In this document: in pieces, positions 34,438-42,744 of the stretch
Position numbering within the stretch: the stretch's first letter is position 1
How the letters are laid out: every line of letters starts with the position of its first letter
DNA from: CAZDET01 sp964504335
Lineage (GTDB): Bacteria; Bacteroidota; Bacteroidia; Chitinophagales; Saprospiraceae
DNA length: 53,588 nucleotides
Assembly: GCA_964504335.1 (NCBI GenBank)
Contig: CAZDET010000033.1
Coordinates: 1-53,588, forward strand
Direction: 5' to 3'
Notes under the pieces: generated by a model
What the model saw: only the letters and a program-made list of their open reading frames with translations
Told to the model about the DNA's origin: nothing
The model's database searches: none
Translations under genes and position numbers: made by a program

Positions 34438-34797
34438 ATGGCTAAGAAGAAGCAAGGAAATAATAAGCGCTTTACTCCCAAATTGAAAATCAAGAAGGGA
34501 GATAAGGTAGTCGTTATCGCCGGGGCCGACAGGGATCGGGAAAAGGTTCGGGAGGTCATCGAAGTCTTTCCGGATAAGAATCGCGCGATCGTCGAAGAGG
34601 TGAATGTGCGCAAAAAGCATCAAAAGCCAACGGAGATGAATGCCGGCGGTATCATCGATAAGCCGATGCCCATTCACATCAGCAACCTGATGCTGGTTGA
34701 TCCGAAGACCAACGAGCCCACGCGCGTGGGCCGTCAGCGTGATGAAAGCGGCAAGTTGCAGCGCATTTCCAAGAAAACCGGAAACACCATCGACTAA
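34438..34797 (+). CDS. rplX: 50S ribosomal protein L24
   Basis: 119 residues. L24 is an assembly initiator that binds 23S rRNA domain I. The KOW motif is seen in KIKKGDKVVVIAGADRDREKVREVI; the region VRKKHQKPTEMNAGGIIDKPMPIHISNL (parts) is standard. Its TAA stop shares its last base with the A of the rplE start codon, so translation is probably coupled. Confidence 0.99.
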   Translation: MAKKKQGNNKRFTPKLKIKKGDKVVVIAGADRDREKVREVIEVFPDKNRAIVEEVNVRKKHQKPTEMNAGGIIDKPMPIHISNLMLVDPKTNEPTRVGRQRDESGKLQRISKKTGNTID

Positions 34798-35354
34798 TGA
34801 GTTACGAACCGAGATTACAGAAAAAGTACCGCGAGGAAGTGGCTCCGGCATTGATGGAGCAATTTCAATACTCCAGCCCGATGGAAATCCCTCGCCTGGT
34901 AAAAGTATCGATCAACCAGGGAGTTGGCAAAGCCACCCAGGACAAGAAGCTGGTCGATAATGCGCTACAGGAGATAACGCTTATCACGGGGCAAAAGGCC
35001 GTACCGACCAAAGCGAAGAAGTCGGTGTCTAACTTTAAGCTGCGGGAAGGAATGACGATCGGTGCGCGGGTTACACTACGCCGTACGCGCATGTTCGAAT
35101 TCATCGACCGTCTCGTCAGCGTGGCTTTGCCGCGGGTGCGGGACTTTCGGGGAATTAACGACAAGAGCTTCGACGGCCGGGGCAACTACTCCATGGGCAT
35201 CACGGAGCAGATCATTTTTCCCGAAATCGATCTCGATAAAGTGAGCAATATCACCGGGATGGACATCACCTTCGTGACTACCGCCAAAACGGACGCCGAG
35301 GCACTCGCGTTGCTGAAAGGGTTGGGGCTTCCGTTCAAGAATCAGAATAACTAA
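34797..35354 (+). CDS. rplE: 50S ribosomal protein L5
   Basis: 185 residues. L5 holds the 5S rRNA in the central protuberance and contacts the P-site tRNA. Landmarks: PRLVKVSINQGVGKATQDKKLV, TGQKAVPTKAKKSVSNFKLREGM, RDFRGINDKSFDGRGNYSMGITEQIIFPEI (parts). Overlaps rplX by one base (TAATG). Confidence 0.99.
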   Translation: MSYEPRLQKKYREEVAPALMEQFQYSSPMEIPRLVKVSINQGVGKATQDKKLVDNALQEITLITGQKAVPTKAKKSVSNFKLREGMTIGARVTLRRTRMFEFIDRLVSVALPRVRDFRGINDKSFDGRGNYSMGITEQIIFPEIDLDKVSNITGMDITFVTTAKTDAEALALLKGLGLPFKNQNN

Positions 35355-35374
35355 CGCAGTATACCGAATTTGTA

Positions 35375-35644
35375 ATGGCAAAGAAATCAATAATAGCCCG
35401 CGAGCGCAAGCGCGAACGAATGGTTGCCAAATACGCAGCTCTTCGCAAGCAGCTCAAGGAGGAGGGCCGTTGGGAGGAGTTGGATAGACTACCTCGCAAC
35501 TCCAACCCGATCCGCTTGCACAACCGCTGTCGGCTGACCGGGCGCCCTAAAGGATACATGCGCCAGTTTGGGCTCTGCCGGGTTAAATTCCGGGAGATGG
35601 CACTGGATGGAAAAATTCCCGGAGTGCGCAAAGCAAGCTGGTAA
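35375..35644 (+). CDS. rpsN: 30S ribosomal protein S14, zinc-free type
   Basis: 89 residues: the long form without the CxxC...CxxC zinc ribbon (only isolated cysteines in NRCRLTGRPKGYMRQFGLCR). S14 is needed for assembly of the 30S head. The C-terminus FREMALDGKIPGVRKASW is canonical. Confidence 0.98.
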   Translation: MAKKSIIARERKRERMVAKYAALRKQLKEEGRWEELDRLPRNSNPIRLHNRCRLTGRPKGYMRQFGLCRVKFREMALDGKIPGVRKASW

Positions 35645-35712
35645 TATCTTTAACAGCCGGTGTAGTTCCGCGAATAAATCGCGTGAAAACCAACCGGCGC
35701 AATGGTGTAGAA

Positions 35713-36123
35713 ATGGCAGTAACCGATCCCATCGCGGATTATCTGACGCGCATCCGCAACGGCCAGATGGCCGGGCACCGCGTCATTGAAATTCCCGCTT
35801 CAAACCTCAAGAAACGGATCACCGAGATCTTGTACGATCAGGGGTATATCCTGAAGTACATGTTCGATGACGAAGCCGGAAAGGGCAAACAGGGTATCAT
35901 AAAAATCGCGCTCAAGTACGACCGAGACACCAAACAACCGGTGATTCGCAGCTTGAAGCGCGTTTCCCGGCCAGGACTGCGCAAGTTCGTCAAAGCAGAC
36001 GAATTGCCGCGGGTTATCAATGGCTTGGGAATCGCAGTAATGTCTACTTCCAAAGGCGTGATGACCGACAAACAGGCGCGGACAGCACACGTTGGCGGCG
36101 AGGTATTGTGCTACATTTATTAA
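35713..36123 (+). CDS. rpsH: 30S ribosomal protein S8
   Basis: 136 residues from ATG 35713 (MAVTDPIADYLTRIRNG); an in-frame upstream GTG/ATG reading from 35683 adds ten residues absent in the family. S8 binds helix 21 of 16S rRNA and, in enterobacteria, represses the spc operon. Landmarks: IRNGQMAGHRVIEIPASNLKK (parts), and the C-terminal VMSTSKGVMTDKQARTAHVGGEVLCYIY. Confidence 0.98.
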   Translation: MAVTDPIADYLTRIRNGQMAGHRVIEIPASNLKKRITEILYDQGYILKYMFDDEAGKGKQGIIKIALKYDRDTKQPVIRSLKRVSRPGLRKFVKADELPRVINGLGIAVMSTSKGVMTDKQARTAHVGGEVLCYIY

Positions 36124-36145
36124 CTAACGGCCAAATTCCAGAACG

Positions 36146-36703
36146 ATGTCGCGAGTAGGTAAATCACCCATTTCGGTTCCACAGGGCGTAACCATCGATG
36201 TCAGCAAGGGCAACCTGGTGACGGTTAAAGGGCCGAAGGGAGAATTGAAGCAACAGATTGATCCCGATCTTTCTATAAAGATGGAAGATGGCACCTTTAC
36301 GATCGATCGCCCGACGGATAGCAAGCGGCATCGCTCTATCCACGGACTCTACCGAGCGCTTGTCAACAATATGGTCGAGGGAGTAAGCAACGGCTACAAG
36401 TATGATCTGGAAGTAGTGGGCGTTGGTTATCGTGCGGAAAACAAGGGCCAGTTGCTGATCCTGACACTGGGTTTTTCGCACCCGGTTTACTTTATCGTAC
36501 CTGAGGAAGTAAAAGTGGAAACAAAGACGGAAAAGGGTAAGGCACCGATCATTATCCTCTCGTCTTCCGACAAGCAACTGATTGGTCAGGTGGCAGCCAA
36601 GATTCGGGCGTTGCGTCCGCCGGAGCCCTACAAAGGAAAAGGTATCCGCTTTAAGGGCGAAGAAATTCGCCGGAAGGCCGGTAAGACAGCAGCTAAAAAG
36701 TAA
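36146..36703 (+). CDS. rplF: 50S ribosomal protein L6
   Basis: 185 residues, two tandem L6 domains as usual. L6 lies near the factor-binding site and the sarcin-ricin loop. Landmarks: MSRVGKSPISVPQGVTIDV, VEGVSNGYKYDLEVVGVGYRAENKG (parts), and the signature PPEPYKGKGIRFKGEEIRRKAGK. Starts 22 bp after rpsH. Confidence 0.99.
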   Translation: MSRVGKSPISVPQGVTIDVSKGNLVTVKGPKGELKQQIDPDLSIKMEDGTFTIDRPTDSKRHRSIHGLYRALVNNMVEGVSNGYKYDLEVVGVGYRAENKGQLLILTLGFSHPVYFIVPEEVKVETKTEKGKAPIIILSSSDKQLIGQVAAKIRALRPPEPYKGKGIRFKGEEIRRKAGKTAAKK

Positions 36704-36739
36704 GTAGTTGATCCGGATATCCGGGGAAAAAAACGAGCA

Positions 36740-37093
36740 ATGAAAACAACGAAGCGCATTAGCCGAAAGCGCATTCACATGCGGGTGCGCAAGAAGATAC
36801 GCGGCACGGCCGAGCGGCCCCGCCTGTCGGTCTTTCGCTCTAATAAATACATCTACGCCCAACTGATCGACGATCGTGCCGGGCGTACCTTGGCGGCGGC
36901 CAATTCTACCGAAGATGCGGTTGCAAAAGACGGTAATAAGTCGGACCAAGCCGCTGCGGTTGGGAAACTGCTGGCCGAGCGTGCCAAGGGCCAAAACATC
37001 GAGCAGGTTGTTTTTGACCGCGGTGGCTATCTCTACCACGGGCGGGTAAAAGCATTGGCCGATGGAGCTCGTGAAGGCGGGCTGAAATTTTAA
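36740..37093 (+). CDS. rplR: 50S ribosomal protein L18
   Basis: 117 residues. L18 binds 5S rRNA and brings it to the 50S subunit. Landmarks: RKKIRGTAERPRLSVFRSNKYIYAQLID and VFDRGGYLYHGRVKALADGAREGGLKF (parts). The upstream 36 bp hold ATCCGGATATCCGG, a small palindrome. Confidence 0.99.
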   Translation: MKTTKRISRKRIHMRVRKKIRGTAERPRLSVFRSNKYIYAQLIDDRAGRTLAAANSTEDAVAKDGNKSDQAAAVGKLLAERAKGQNIEQVVFDRGGYLYHGRVKALADGAREGGLKF

Positions 37094-37116
37094 TCAGATT
37101 AAAGCTATTGACGAGC

Positions 37117-37662
37117 ATGGCGAAGCGAAATTCAAACGAACGGGGCGGCAAGGATAGTAATAACCGCGTACGGGCAACGGAAACGGAACTCAAGGAAAAG
37201 CTAGTGAACCTCAACCGCGTGGCAAAGGTGACTAAGGGTGGTCGTACCTTTAGCTTTGCAGCCGTAGCGGTTGTTGGAGATGGAAAGGGGGCTGTCGGTC
37301 ATGGCTTGGGAAAAGCCCGCGACGTATCCGAGGCCATTTCCAAGGCGGTGGATGATGCCAAGAAAAATATCATTCGCGTTCCCCTGTACAAGGGAACTAT
37401 CCCGCACGAGCAAAAGGGTAAGTACGGTGCCGGTAAGGTGCTGATCAAGCCGGCCGCCGAAGGTACCGGAGTAATTGCCGGGGGAGCCATGCGCGCCGTT
37501 CTTGAAATTGCGGGCGTCCACGACGTGTTGGCAAAATCTCAGGGATCATCGAATCCTCACAATGTAGTGAAAGCGACCATCGACGCTCTTTCCAAGCTGC
37601 GCAGCCCACAGAAAGTGGCCAAGCAGCGCGGCATTTCCATGGAGAAGCTATTTGAAGGTTAA
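37117..37662 (+). CDS. rpsE: 30S ribosomal protein S5
   Basis: 181 residues from ATG 37117 (MAKRNSNERGG). A TTG at 37108 in frame is less likely. S5 belongs to the mRNA entry tunnel and affects decoding fidelity. Landmarks: ELKEKLVNLNRVAKVTKGGRTFSFAAVAVVGDGKGAVGHG (parts), with the loop that holds spectinomycin and ram-type mutations in wild-type form, and GTGVIAGGAMRAVLEIAGVHDVLAKSQGS (parts). Confidence 0.98.
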   Translation: MAKRNSNERGGKDSNNRVRATETELKEKLVNLNRVAKVTKGGRTFSFAAVAVVGDGKGAVGHGLGKARDVSEAISKAVDDAKKNIIRVPLYKGTIPHEQKGKYGAGKVLIKPAAEGTGVIAGGAMRAVLEIAGVHDVLAKSQGSSNPHNVVKATIDALSKLRSPQKVAKQRGISMEKLFEG

Positions 37663-37692
37663 TCGGTTCATATACCAAAATCAGAACGTGTG

Positions 37693-37872
37693 ATGGCAAA
37701 GGTGAAGATCACGCAGGTTAAGAGCACCATCGATCGGCCCAAGCGGCAGAAAGCCACTATGGAGGCCCTCGGACTCAAGCGGATGAATCAAAGCGTCATC
37801 CACGAGAACACTCCCCAAATCCAGGGGATGATCGATCGCGTAAGTCATTTAGTGACTATCGAGTCGATATAA
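37693..37872 (+). CDS. rpmD: 50S ribosomal protein L30
   Basis: 59 residues from ATG 37693; the GTG three bases before is in frame but adds nothing. L30 is a small 50S protein. Sequence VKITQVKSTIDRPKRQKAT, LGLKRMNQSVIHENTPQIQGMIDRVSHLV is typical. Ends 69 bp before rplO. Confidence 0.97.
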   Translation: MAKVKITQVKSTIDRPKRQKATMEALGLKRMNQSVIHENTPQIQGMIDRVSHLVTIESI

Positions 37873-37941
37873 TGATTTATTTGTATTTTTCGAACTTCTA
37901 TAACTGTTGCCCGGCGGGCAATAGTTGACAAAATAAAGATC

Positions 37942-38388
37942 ATGGACTTGCATCGTCTAAGCCCGGCCCCCGGTTCAGTTCGCCGCCGCAAACGCATCGG
38001 CCGGGGCCAGGGATCGGGCCATGGTGGTACTTCCACCCGTGGACACAAGGGAGATAAATCGCGCTCCGGCCACAAAACCAAGCGCAATTTCGAGGGTGGC
38101 CAAATGCCTATCCAGATGCGCCTGCCGAAACGAGGGTTCAAAAACCCTAACCGGACGGAATACGTGCCCATCAACCTCACCCGGCTTCAAGCGATCAGCG
38201 AAAAGTTTGGGTTGACCGAAATTTCCCCCGAATCCCTCGTCGAACAAGGCATTGTAAGAAAGCGGGATCGCGTTAAGATCCTGGGTGGTGGAGAATTAAC
38301 TGCCAAGTTGGTCGTAAGCGCGCACGCCGTATCGGCCAGCGCTAAGGAACGCATCGAACAGGCTGGTGGTAGTGTAAACCTCGTATAA
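37942..38388 (+). CDS. rplO: 50S ribosomal protein L15
   Basis: 148 residues. L15 is a late-assembly 50S protein. The N-terminal basic extension (RLSPAPGSVRRRKRIGRGQGSGHGGTSTRGHKG in parts) and the KRGFKNPNRTEYVPINLTRL region are standard. secY follows 8 bp later. Confidence 0.98.
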   Translation: MDLHRLSPAPGSVRRRKRIGRGQGSGHGGTSTRGHKGDKSRSGHKTKRNFEGGQMPIQMRLPKRGFKNPNRTEYVPINLTRLQAISEKFGLTEISPESLVEQGIVRKRDRVKILGGGELTAKLVVSAHAVSASAKERIEQAGGSVNLV

Positions 38389-38396
38389 CGTATACC

Positions 38397-39770
38397 ATGA
38401 ACCGATTCATCGAGACGCTGAAGAATATCTGGAAGATTCAGGAACTGCGCAATCGCATCCTGTTTACGCTGGGGCTGATTACCATCTTCCGCTTTGGTAC
38501 GTTCATCGTACTTCCGGGGGTAGACCCCGACGCGCTGGATAGCGCCCTCAGCCAAAGTGGAAATCCCAATGACCTTCTGGGCTTGATTAACATCTTCACC
38601 GGTGGAGCTTTTAATAATGCCTCCATCTTCGCCCTCGGGATCATGCCCTACATCACTGCCAGTATCATTATGCAGTTGTTGGGCTTTGCCGTACCCTATT
38701 TCCAGCGCCTACAGCAACGGGAAGGTGAATCGGGCCGCAAGAAAATTAATCAGATTACCCGCTTGCTTACGGTAGCGATTACCCTCGTGCAAGGCGGGAT
38801 TTATCTCGGATACGTAAAGACCACCCTTCAGGCGGTAGATCCCCGCATCCCCGAGGGCGTCTTCTGGCTATCCAATATCATCATTCTATCAACGGGTACC
38901 ATCTTCGCCATGTGGCTCGGCGAGCGCATCACGGATCGCGGAATTGGTAACGGGGTATCGCTGTTGATCACCGTTGGTATCATTGCCAGCCTGCCGGGAG
39001 CCTTTATCTTCGAATTGCAGTCGCAGATCACGCAGGGCGGATTCCTCATTTTCGTGATCGAGCTGGTGGCTCTTTTCCTGGTCATCATGGCCACGGTGCT
39101 CATCGTAACCGGTGTACGCCGCATTCCCATTCAATTTGCGAAACGCATGGTGGGCCGCGGGACCGGTAATGTTCCACAGGCCGGGGCACGCGACTACATT
39201 CCGCTGAAGGTGAATGCCGCAGGTGTAATGCCGATTATCTTTGCCCAGACGTTGATGTTTTTGCCAGTTACCATTGCCCAGGCAACTGGCGGAGTCGATG
39301 CCCAGTCCAGTTGGTTTGTTCGGGTATTCAACGACTTCACGTCCGCCCCGTACAACCTTGTTTACTTTCTAATGGTCGTACTCTTCACTTACGTGTACAC
39401 AGCCTTAATTGTAAACCCCAAGAACTACGCGGAATACCTGAAGCGCCAAAACGCCTTTATCCCGGGAGTAAAGCCCGGCAAGCCTACCGAGGAATATATC
39501 GACGCGGTTACTTCTCGCGTTACGCTTCCCGGCTCCGTTATTCTCGGTTTCATCGCCATTCTCCCCGCGCTGGTATCTGCGCTGGGCGTTAACTACCAGT
39601 TTGCTGCCTTCTTCGGCGGCACGTCTCTGCTCATCCTGGTAGGTGTGGTACTCGATACATTGCAACAAATCGAAAGCCATCTGCTGATGCGTCGCTATGA
39701 CGGCTTAGTGAAAGAAGGGCGGATTCAGGGTCGTAGCAGTCGGATGCAGGGTATTGGCGCGAACATGTAA
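38397..39770 (+). CDS. secY: Protein translocase subunit SecY
   Basis: 457 residues, ten transmembrane helices recognisable from hydrophobic stretches. SecY forms the membrane channel of the general secretion system. Landmarks: RFGTFIVLPGVDP in TM1, the plug region, ITDRGIGNGVSLLITVGI (parts), RRIPIQFAKRMVG cytoplasmic loop and the C-terminal DTLQQIESHLLMRRYDGLVKEGRIQGR. Last large gene of the spc section; SecE is elsewhere. Confidence 0.99.
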   Translation: MNRFIETLKNIWKIQELRNRILFTLGLITIFRFGTFIVLPGVDPDALDSALSQSGNPNDLLGLINIFTGGAFNNASIFALGIMPYITASIIMQLLGFAVPYFQRLQQREGESGRKKINQITRLLTVAITLVQGGIYLGYVKTTLQAVDPRIPEGVFWLSNIIILSTGTIFAMWLGERITDRGIGNGVSLLITVGIIASLPGAFIFELQSQITQGGFLIFVIELVALFLVIMATVLIVTGVRRIPIQFAKRMVGRGTGNVPQAGARDYIPLKVNAAGVMPIIFAQTLMFLPVTIAQATGGVDAQSSWFVRVFNDFTSAPYNLVYFLMVVLFTYVYTALIVNPKNYAEYLKRQNAFIPGVKPGKPTEEYIDAVTSRVTLPGSVILGFIAILPALVSALGVNYQFAAFFGGTSLLILVGVVLDTLQQIESHLLMRRYDGLVKEGRIQGRSSRMQGIGANM

Positions 39771-39814
39771 ACTTTGGCGATTCTGACGGGTTGTTTAGCC
39801 GGAAAACGAATTAG

Positions 39815-40645
39815 ATGAAAACTATTCAATACAAGACCGACGAGGAGATCGAATTGGTTCGGGAAAGTTGTCTGTTGGTCTGTAAGACGCTGGCACACGT
39901 CGGAAGCATAATCAAACCCGGAATGACCGGTGCGGAAATTGACCGTCAGGCGGAGGAGTTAATCCGCGACCACGGCGCGATCCCCGCATTCAAAGGCTAT
40001 CGCGATTTCCCGGCTACGCTTTGCGTTTCAGTCAACGAAAGTGTCGTACACGGGATTCCTTCCAAAGATCAGGTATTTCAAGACGGCGATATCGTATCGG
40101 TTGATTGCGGAACCTTCATGAATGGCTTCCACGGAGATGCCGCTTACACGTTCCCGCTAGGAGAGGTCGACGAAGGGGTTATGGAACTATGCCGCGTCAC
40201 GCTCACCTCTTTGTACCTGGGAATCGAACAGGCCAAGGTAGGCAATCGGATTGGAGATATCAGTTATGCTATTCAGCACTACGTAGAGCGTGAATATAAA
40301 TACTCTGTTGTCCGTGAGCTTGTAGGCCATGGCCTGGGCCGAAATCTACACGAAGCGCCGGACGTGCCCAACTACGGTAAAAGAGGTCGAGGAACTAAAA
40401 TCCAGGAGGGCCTGATCATCGCTATTGAGCCAATGATCAACCTCGGCCGGCGGGAAGTACGCACGCTGCGCGACGGCTGGACCGTATTCGCCAGAGATCG
40501 CAAGCCTTCTGCTCACTACGAGCATACGGTGGCCATCCGCAAAGACGGGGCTGATCTCATGAGCGACCACGGGCCGATCGAAGCCGCGATCCAGAATAAT
40601 CCGAACGTGCGCACCGTGACTATGAAGGAGGCGGTACTTAGCTAA
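39815..40645 (+). CDS. map: Methionine aminopeptidase, type I
   Basis: 276 residues. Removes the N-terminal methionine from nascent proteins in the cytoplasm. The five metal ligands are visible in order: Asp in VSVDCGTFMNGFHGDAAYTFP (two Asp), His in LVGHGLGRNLHEAPDVPNYG, Glu in IAIEPMINLG and Glu in YEHTVAI. Its position between secY and infA is the usual one. Adenylate kinase, often here, is absent. A hairpin pair follows its stop. Confidence 0.98.
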   Translation: MKTIQYKTDEEIELVRESCLLVCKTLAHVGSIIKPGMTGAEIDRQAEELIRDHGAIPAFKGYRDFPATLCVSVNESVVHGIPSKDQVFQDGDIVSVDCGTFMNGFHGDAAYTFPLGEVDEGVMELCRVTLTSLYLGIEQAKVGNRIGDISYAIQHYVEREYKYSVVRELVGHGLGRNLHEAPDVPNYGKRGRGTKIQEGLIIAIEPMINLGRREVRTLRDGWTVFARDRKPSAHYEHTVAIRKDGADLMSDHGPIEAAIQNNPNVRTVTMKEAVLS

Positions 40646-40676
40646 TCGCAATTCGGGATGCAGTAGGGAAAGTCGA

Positions 40677-40718
40677 GGATTTTGAGTTTTTTCTCAAAAA
40701 TCCGTAACTTTTTGTTAC
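40677..40718 (+). promoter_or_regulatory. Two consecutive hairpins between map and infA
   Basis: Hairpin 1 (40677-40703): GGATTTTGAG paired with CTCAAAAATCC around TTTTTT. Hairpin 2 (40704-40718): GTAAC paired with GTTAC around TTTTT. Hairpin 2 overlaps the infA promoter box. The first may act as a terminator of the upstream operon part. Confidence 0.6.
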
Positions 40719-40723
40719 CTTTG
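40716..40723 (+). promoter_or_regulatory. -7 promoter box upstream of infA
   Basis: TACCTTTG, an exact TAnnTTTG match, 18 bp before the infA ATG. No TTG was found at 17-20 bp upstream. The very short leader is noteworthy. Confidence 0.6.
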
Positions 40724-40741
40724 CACACCGAAATTTTTTGT

Positions 40742-40960
40742 ATGTCTAAGAAAAACCTGATCAAGCAGGACGGGGTCATCGAAGAGGCGCTTTCGAACGC
40801 TATGTTCCGGGTGCGTCTGGAAAATGATCACGAAATAGTAGCCACCATCTCGGGTAAAATGCGCATGAATTACATTCGCATCTTACCTGGTGACAAGGTA
40901 GCTGTAGAGATGTCGCCCTACGATTTGTCGCGCGGGCGAATTACTTATCGCTACAAATAA
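40742..40960 (+). CDS. infA: Translation initiation factor IF-1
   Basis: 72 residues from ATG 40742 (MSKKNLIKQDGVIEEALSNAMFRV). An upstream reading from 40682 would run through the hairpins and the promoter and is rejected. IF-1 blocks the A site during initiation with its OB fold; the conserved AMFRVRLENDHEIVATISGKMRMNYIRILPGDKV (parts) and RGRITYRYK end are typical. Confidence 0.98.
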   Translation: MSKKNLIKQDGVIEEALSNAMFRVRLENDHEIVATISGKMRMNYIRILPGDKVAVEMSPYDLSRGRITYRYK

Positions 40961-40989
40961 CCCTGCCGCTGATCTTCAAAAGGTCGATC

Positions 40990-41106
40990 ATGAAAGTAAA
41001 ACCTTCCGTGAAGAAGCGTTCCACCGACTGCAAAATTGTACGTCGGAAAGGAAAAATTTACATCATTAACAAGAAAAATCCCCGGTTCAAGCAACGTCAG
41101 GGATAA
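40990..41106 (+). CDS. rpmJ: 50S ribosomal protein L36, zinc-free type
   Basis: 38 residues, starting MKVKPSVKKRSTDCKIVRRK and ending NPRFKQRQG. The zinc-type L36 has three Cys and one His; here only one of the Cys remains (C14), with Ser, Asn and Phe replacing the other ligands, so this is the zinc-independent form. L36 stabilises 23S rRNA near the GTPase centre. It starts 29 bp after infA. Confidence 0.97.
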   Translation: MKVKPSVKKRSTDCKIVRRKGKIYIINKKNPRFKQRQG

Positions 41107-41151
41107 TTAATGACTGGTCCGGTATTACCGGGTCTAAACTGAAAGCGACAC

Positions 41152-41529
41152 ATGGCTCGTATTGCAGGCGTTGACCTTCCTCGAAACAAGCGCGGTCTTA
41201 TCAGCCTAACTTACATCTTCGGCATCGGCAGAAGCCGGGCAGCCGAAATTCTCGATCAGGCTGGTATCGATCAGAATACTAAAGTGGTAGACTGGACGGA
41301 CGACAATGTCCGAACGATTTCGGCCATCGTCACTAATGAATATAAGGTCGAGGGTGAATTGCGCTCCGAGGTGCAGACCAATATCAAACGCTTGATGGAT
41401 ATCGGTTGCAACCGGGGCCTGCGGCACCGCAAAGGCCTGCCCTTACGCGGTCAGCGTACGCAAACCAACGCGCGCACCCGGAAAGGCAAGCGTAAGACAG
41501 TTGCTAACAAGAAGAAAGCGACCAAATAA
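41152..41529 (+). CDS. rpsM: 30S ribosomal protein S13
   Basis: 125 residues. S13 is part of the 30S head and contacts tRNA and the 50S subunit. Landmarks: MARIAGVDLPRNKRGLISLTYIFGIGRS (parts), the helix-two-turn-helix region and RHRKGLPLRGQRTQTNARTRKGKRKTV. First gene of the alpha section. Confidence 0.99.
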   Translation: MARIAGVDLPRNKRGLISLTYIFGIGRSRAAEILDQAGIDQNTKVVDWTDDNVRTISAIVTNEYKVEGELRSEVQTNIKRLMDIGCNRGLRHRKGLPLRGQRTQTNARTRKGKRKTVANKKKATK

Positions 41530-41554
41530 TCTCGGATAAATCGGTTCGAAGAAT

Positions 41555-41959
41555 ATGGCTAAACGAGGTAGTGGTGGTCAGGGCGCCAAAGCAAAAAAGC
41601 GCAAGGTAAAAGTAGACTCCGACGGTCTAGCTTACATACAGGCCACCTTTAACAACATCATCATTTCCATTACGAATAAGAAGGGAGATGTGATTTCCTG
41701 GGCCTCTGCCGGTAAGGCGGGCTTCCGGGGGTCGAAGAAAAATACGCCCTACGCGGCTCAAGTAGCAGCTTCCGAAGCGGCTCGCACCGCGTACGATGCT
41801 GGTTTGCGCCATGTGGAGGTCTACGTAAAGGGGCCGGGTTCCGGCCGTGAGGCGGCTATTCGCGCCATAGACGGCTCCGGAGTACGCGTGACGCGGATTA
41901 AAGACGTAACGCCCGTACCGCACAATGGCTGCCGCCCTCCGAAGCGTCGACGGGTATAA
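41555..41959 (+). CDS. rpsK: 30S ribosomal protein S11
   Basis: 134 residues. S11 is in the 30S platform near the mRNA exit. Landmarks: YIQATFNNIIISITNKKGDVISWASAGKAGFRGSKKNTPYAAQ (parts) and VEVYVKGPGSGREAAIRAIDGSGVRVTRIKDVTPVPHNGCRPPKRRRV (parts). A structured 130-bp gap separates it from rpsD. Confidence 0.99.
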   Translation: MAKRGSGGQGAKAKKRKVKVDSDGLAYIQATFNNIIISITNKKGDVISWASAGKAGFRGSKKNTPYAAQVAASEAARTAYDAGLRHVEVYVKGPGSGREAAIRAIDGSGVRVTRIKDVTPVPHNGCRPPKRRRV

Positions 41960-41992
41960 ATTAATATTCCCGATTCCCTGGGTGCGTCTACC

Positions 41993-42055
41993 TATTCCGA
42001 TGGCCTTTGCCGGCGGAATAATTTCCTGGAGTACCGCTAGCGCGGTAGGGTAGAG
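41993..42055 (+). promoter_or_regulatory. Structured leader upstream of rpsD
   Basis: TATTCCG (41993-41999) pairs with CGGAATA (42014-42020), with GGC/GCC pairs inside around CTTT. Then ACCGC-TA-GCGCGGT forms a second hairpin near 42035-42049. In other bacteria S4 represses translation by binding an mRNA leader; such a role is an inference, no pseudoknot was proven. Confidence 0.45.
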
Positions 42056-42089
42056 CGACAGGAATCGATCACTTTTCATCAGGAAATAC

Positions 42090-42701
42090 ATGGCAAGGTA
42101 TACAGGACCAAAGTCGAAAAAAGCCAGAGCATTCGGAGAGGCCATCTACGGTCCCGATAAGGCTTTTGATCGCAAAAAGTATCGCCCCGGCCAGCACGGT
42201 AACAGCCGTCGGCGCCGGCAGGCTTCTGACTACTCTCAGCAGTTGATGGAGAAGCAGAAGGCCAAATATACTTACGGCGTGCTGGAGCGTCAGTTCCGCA
42301 ATTTATTTGAGCGCGCCAGCAGTAAGAAAGGGGTTACCGGTACCGTGCTACTCCAGTTGCTGGAAGCGCGGTTGGACAATCTCGTTTACCGCATGGGAAT
42401 TGCACCCACGCGTCGGGCTGCCCGTCAGTTGGTAACCCATAAGCACATTGTGTTGAATGGCATCGTCAATAACGTGCCCTCTACACAAGTGCGTCCGGGC
42501 GACGTTATCGGCGTTCGTGGCAAATCGCAGGTACTGGATGTGATCCGCCATTCGGTTGCCACGAAGGGCGACGCCCGCCGGTTTGGATTCATCGAATTCA
42601 ATCCGGACAAAATGGAAGGAAAATTCCTGGAGTACCCGGAACGCGACATGATTCCGGAGAAGATCAACGAACAGCTGATCGTCGAATTGTACTCTAAGTA
42701 A
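42090..42701 (+). CDS. rpsD: 30S ribosomal protein S4, zinc-free type
   Basis: 203 residues. S4 starts 30S assembly by binding the 5' domain of 16S rRNA and contributes to fidelity at the interface with S5. No zinc-binding cysteines in the N-terminal domain (MARYTGPKSKKARAFGEAI). The S4 RNA-binding domain includes LEARLDNLVYRMGIAPTRRAARQLVTHKHIVLNG (parts). Preceded by a structured leader. Confidence 0.99.
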   Translation: MARYTGPKSKKARAFGEAIYGPDKAFDRKKYRPGQHGNSRRRRQASDYSQQLMEKQKAKYTYGVLERQFRNLFERASSKKGVTGTVLLQLLEARLDNLVYRMGIAPTRRAARQLVTHKHIVLNGIVNNVPSTQVRPGDVIGVRGKSQVLDVIRHSVATKGDARRFGFIEFNPDKMEGKFLEYPERDMIPEKINEQLIVELYSK

Positions 42702-42744
42702 TAGAATAAGCTAGCTCTTACCACCCCAAAGCACAGTATCGCTT

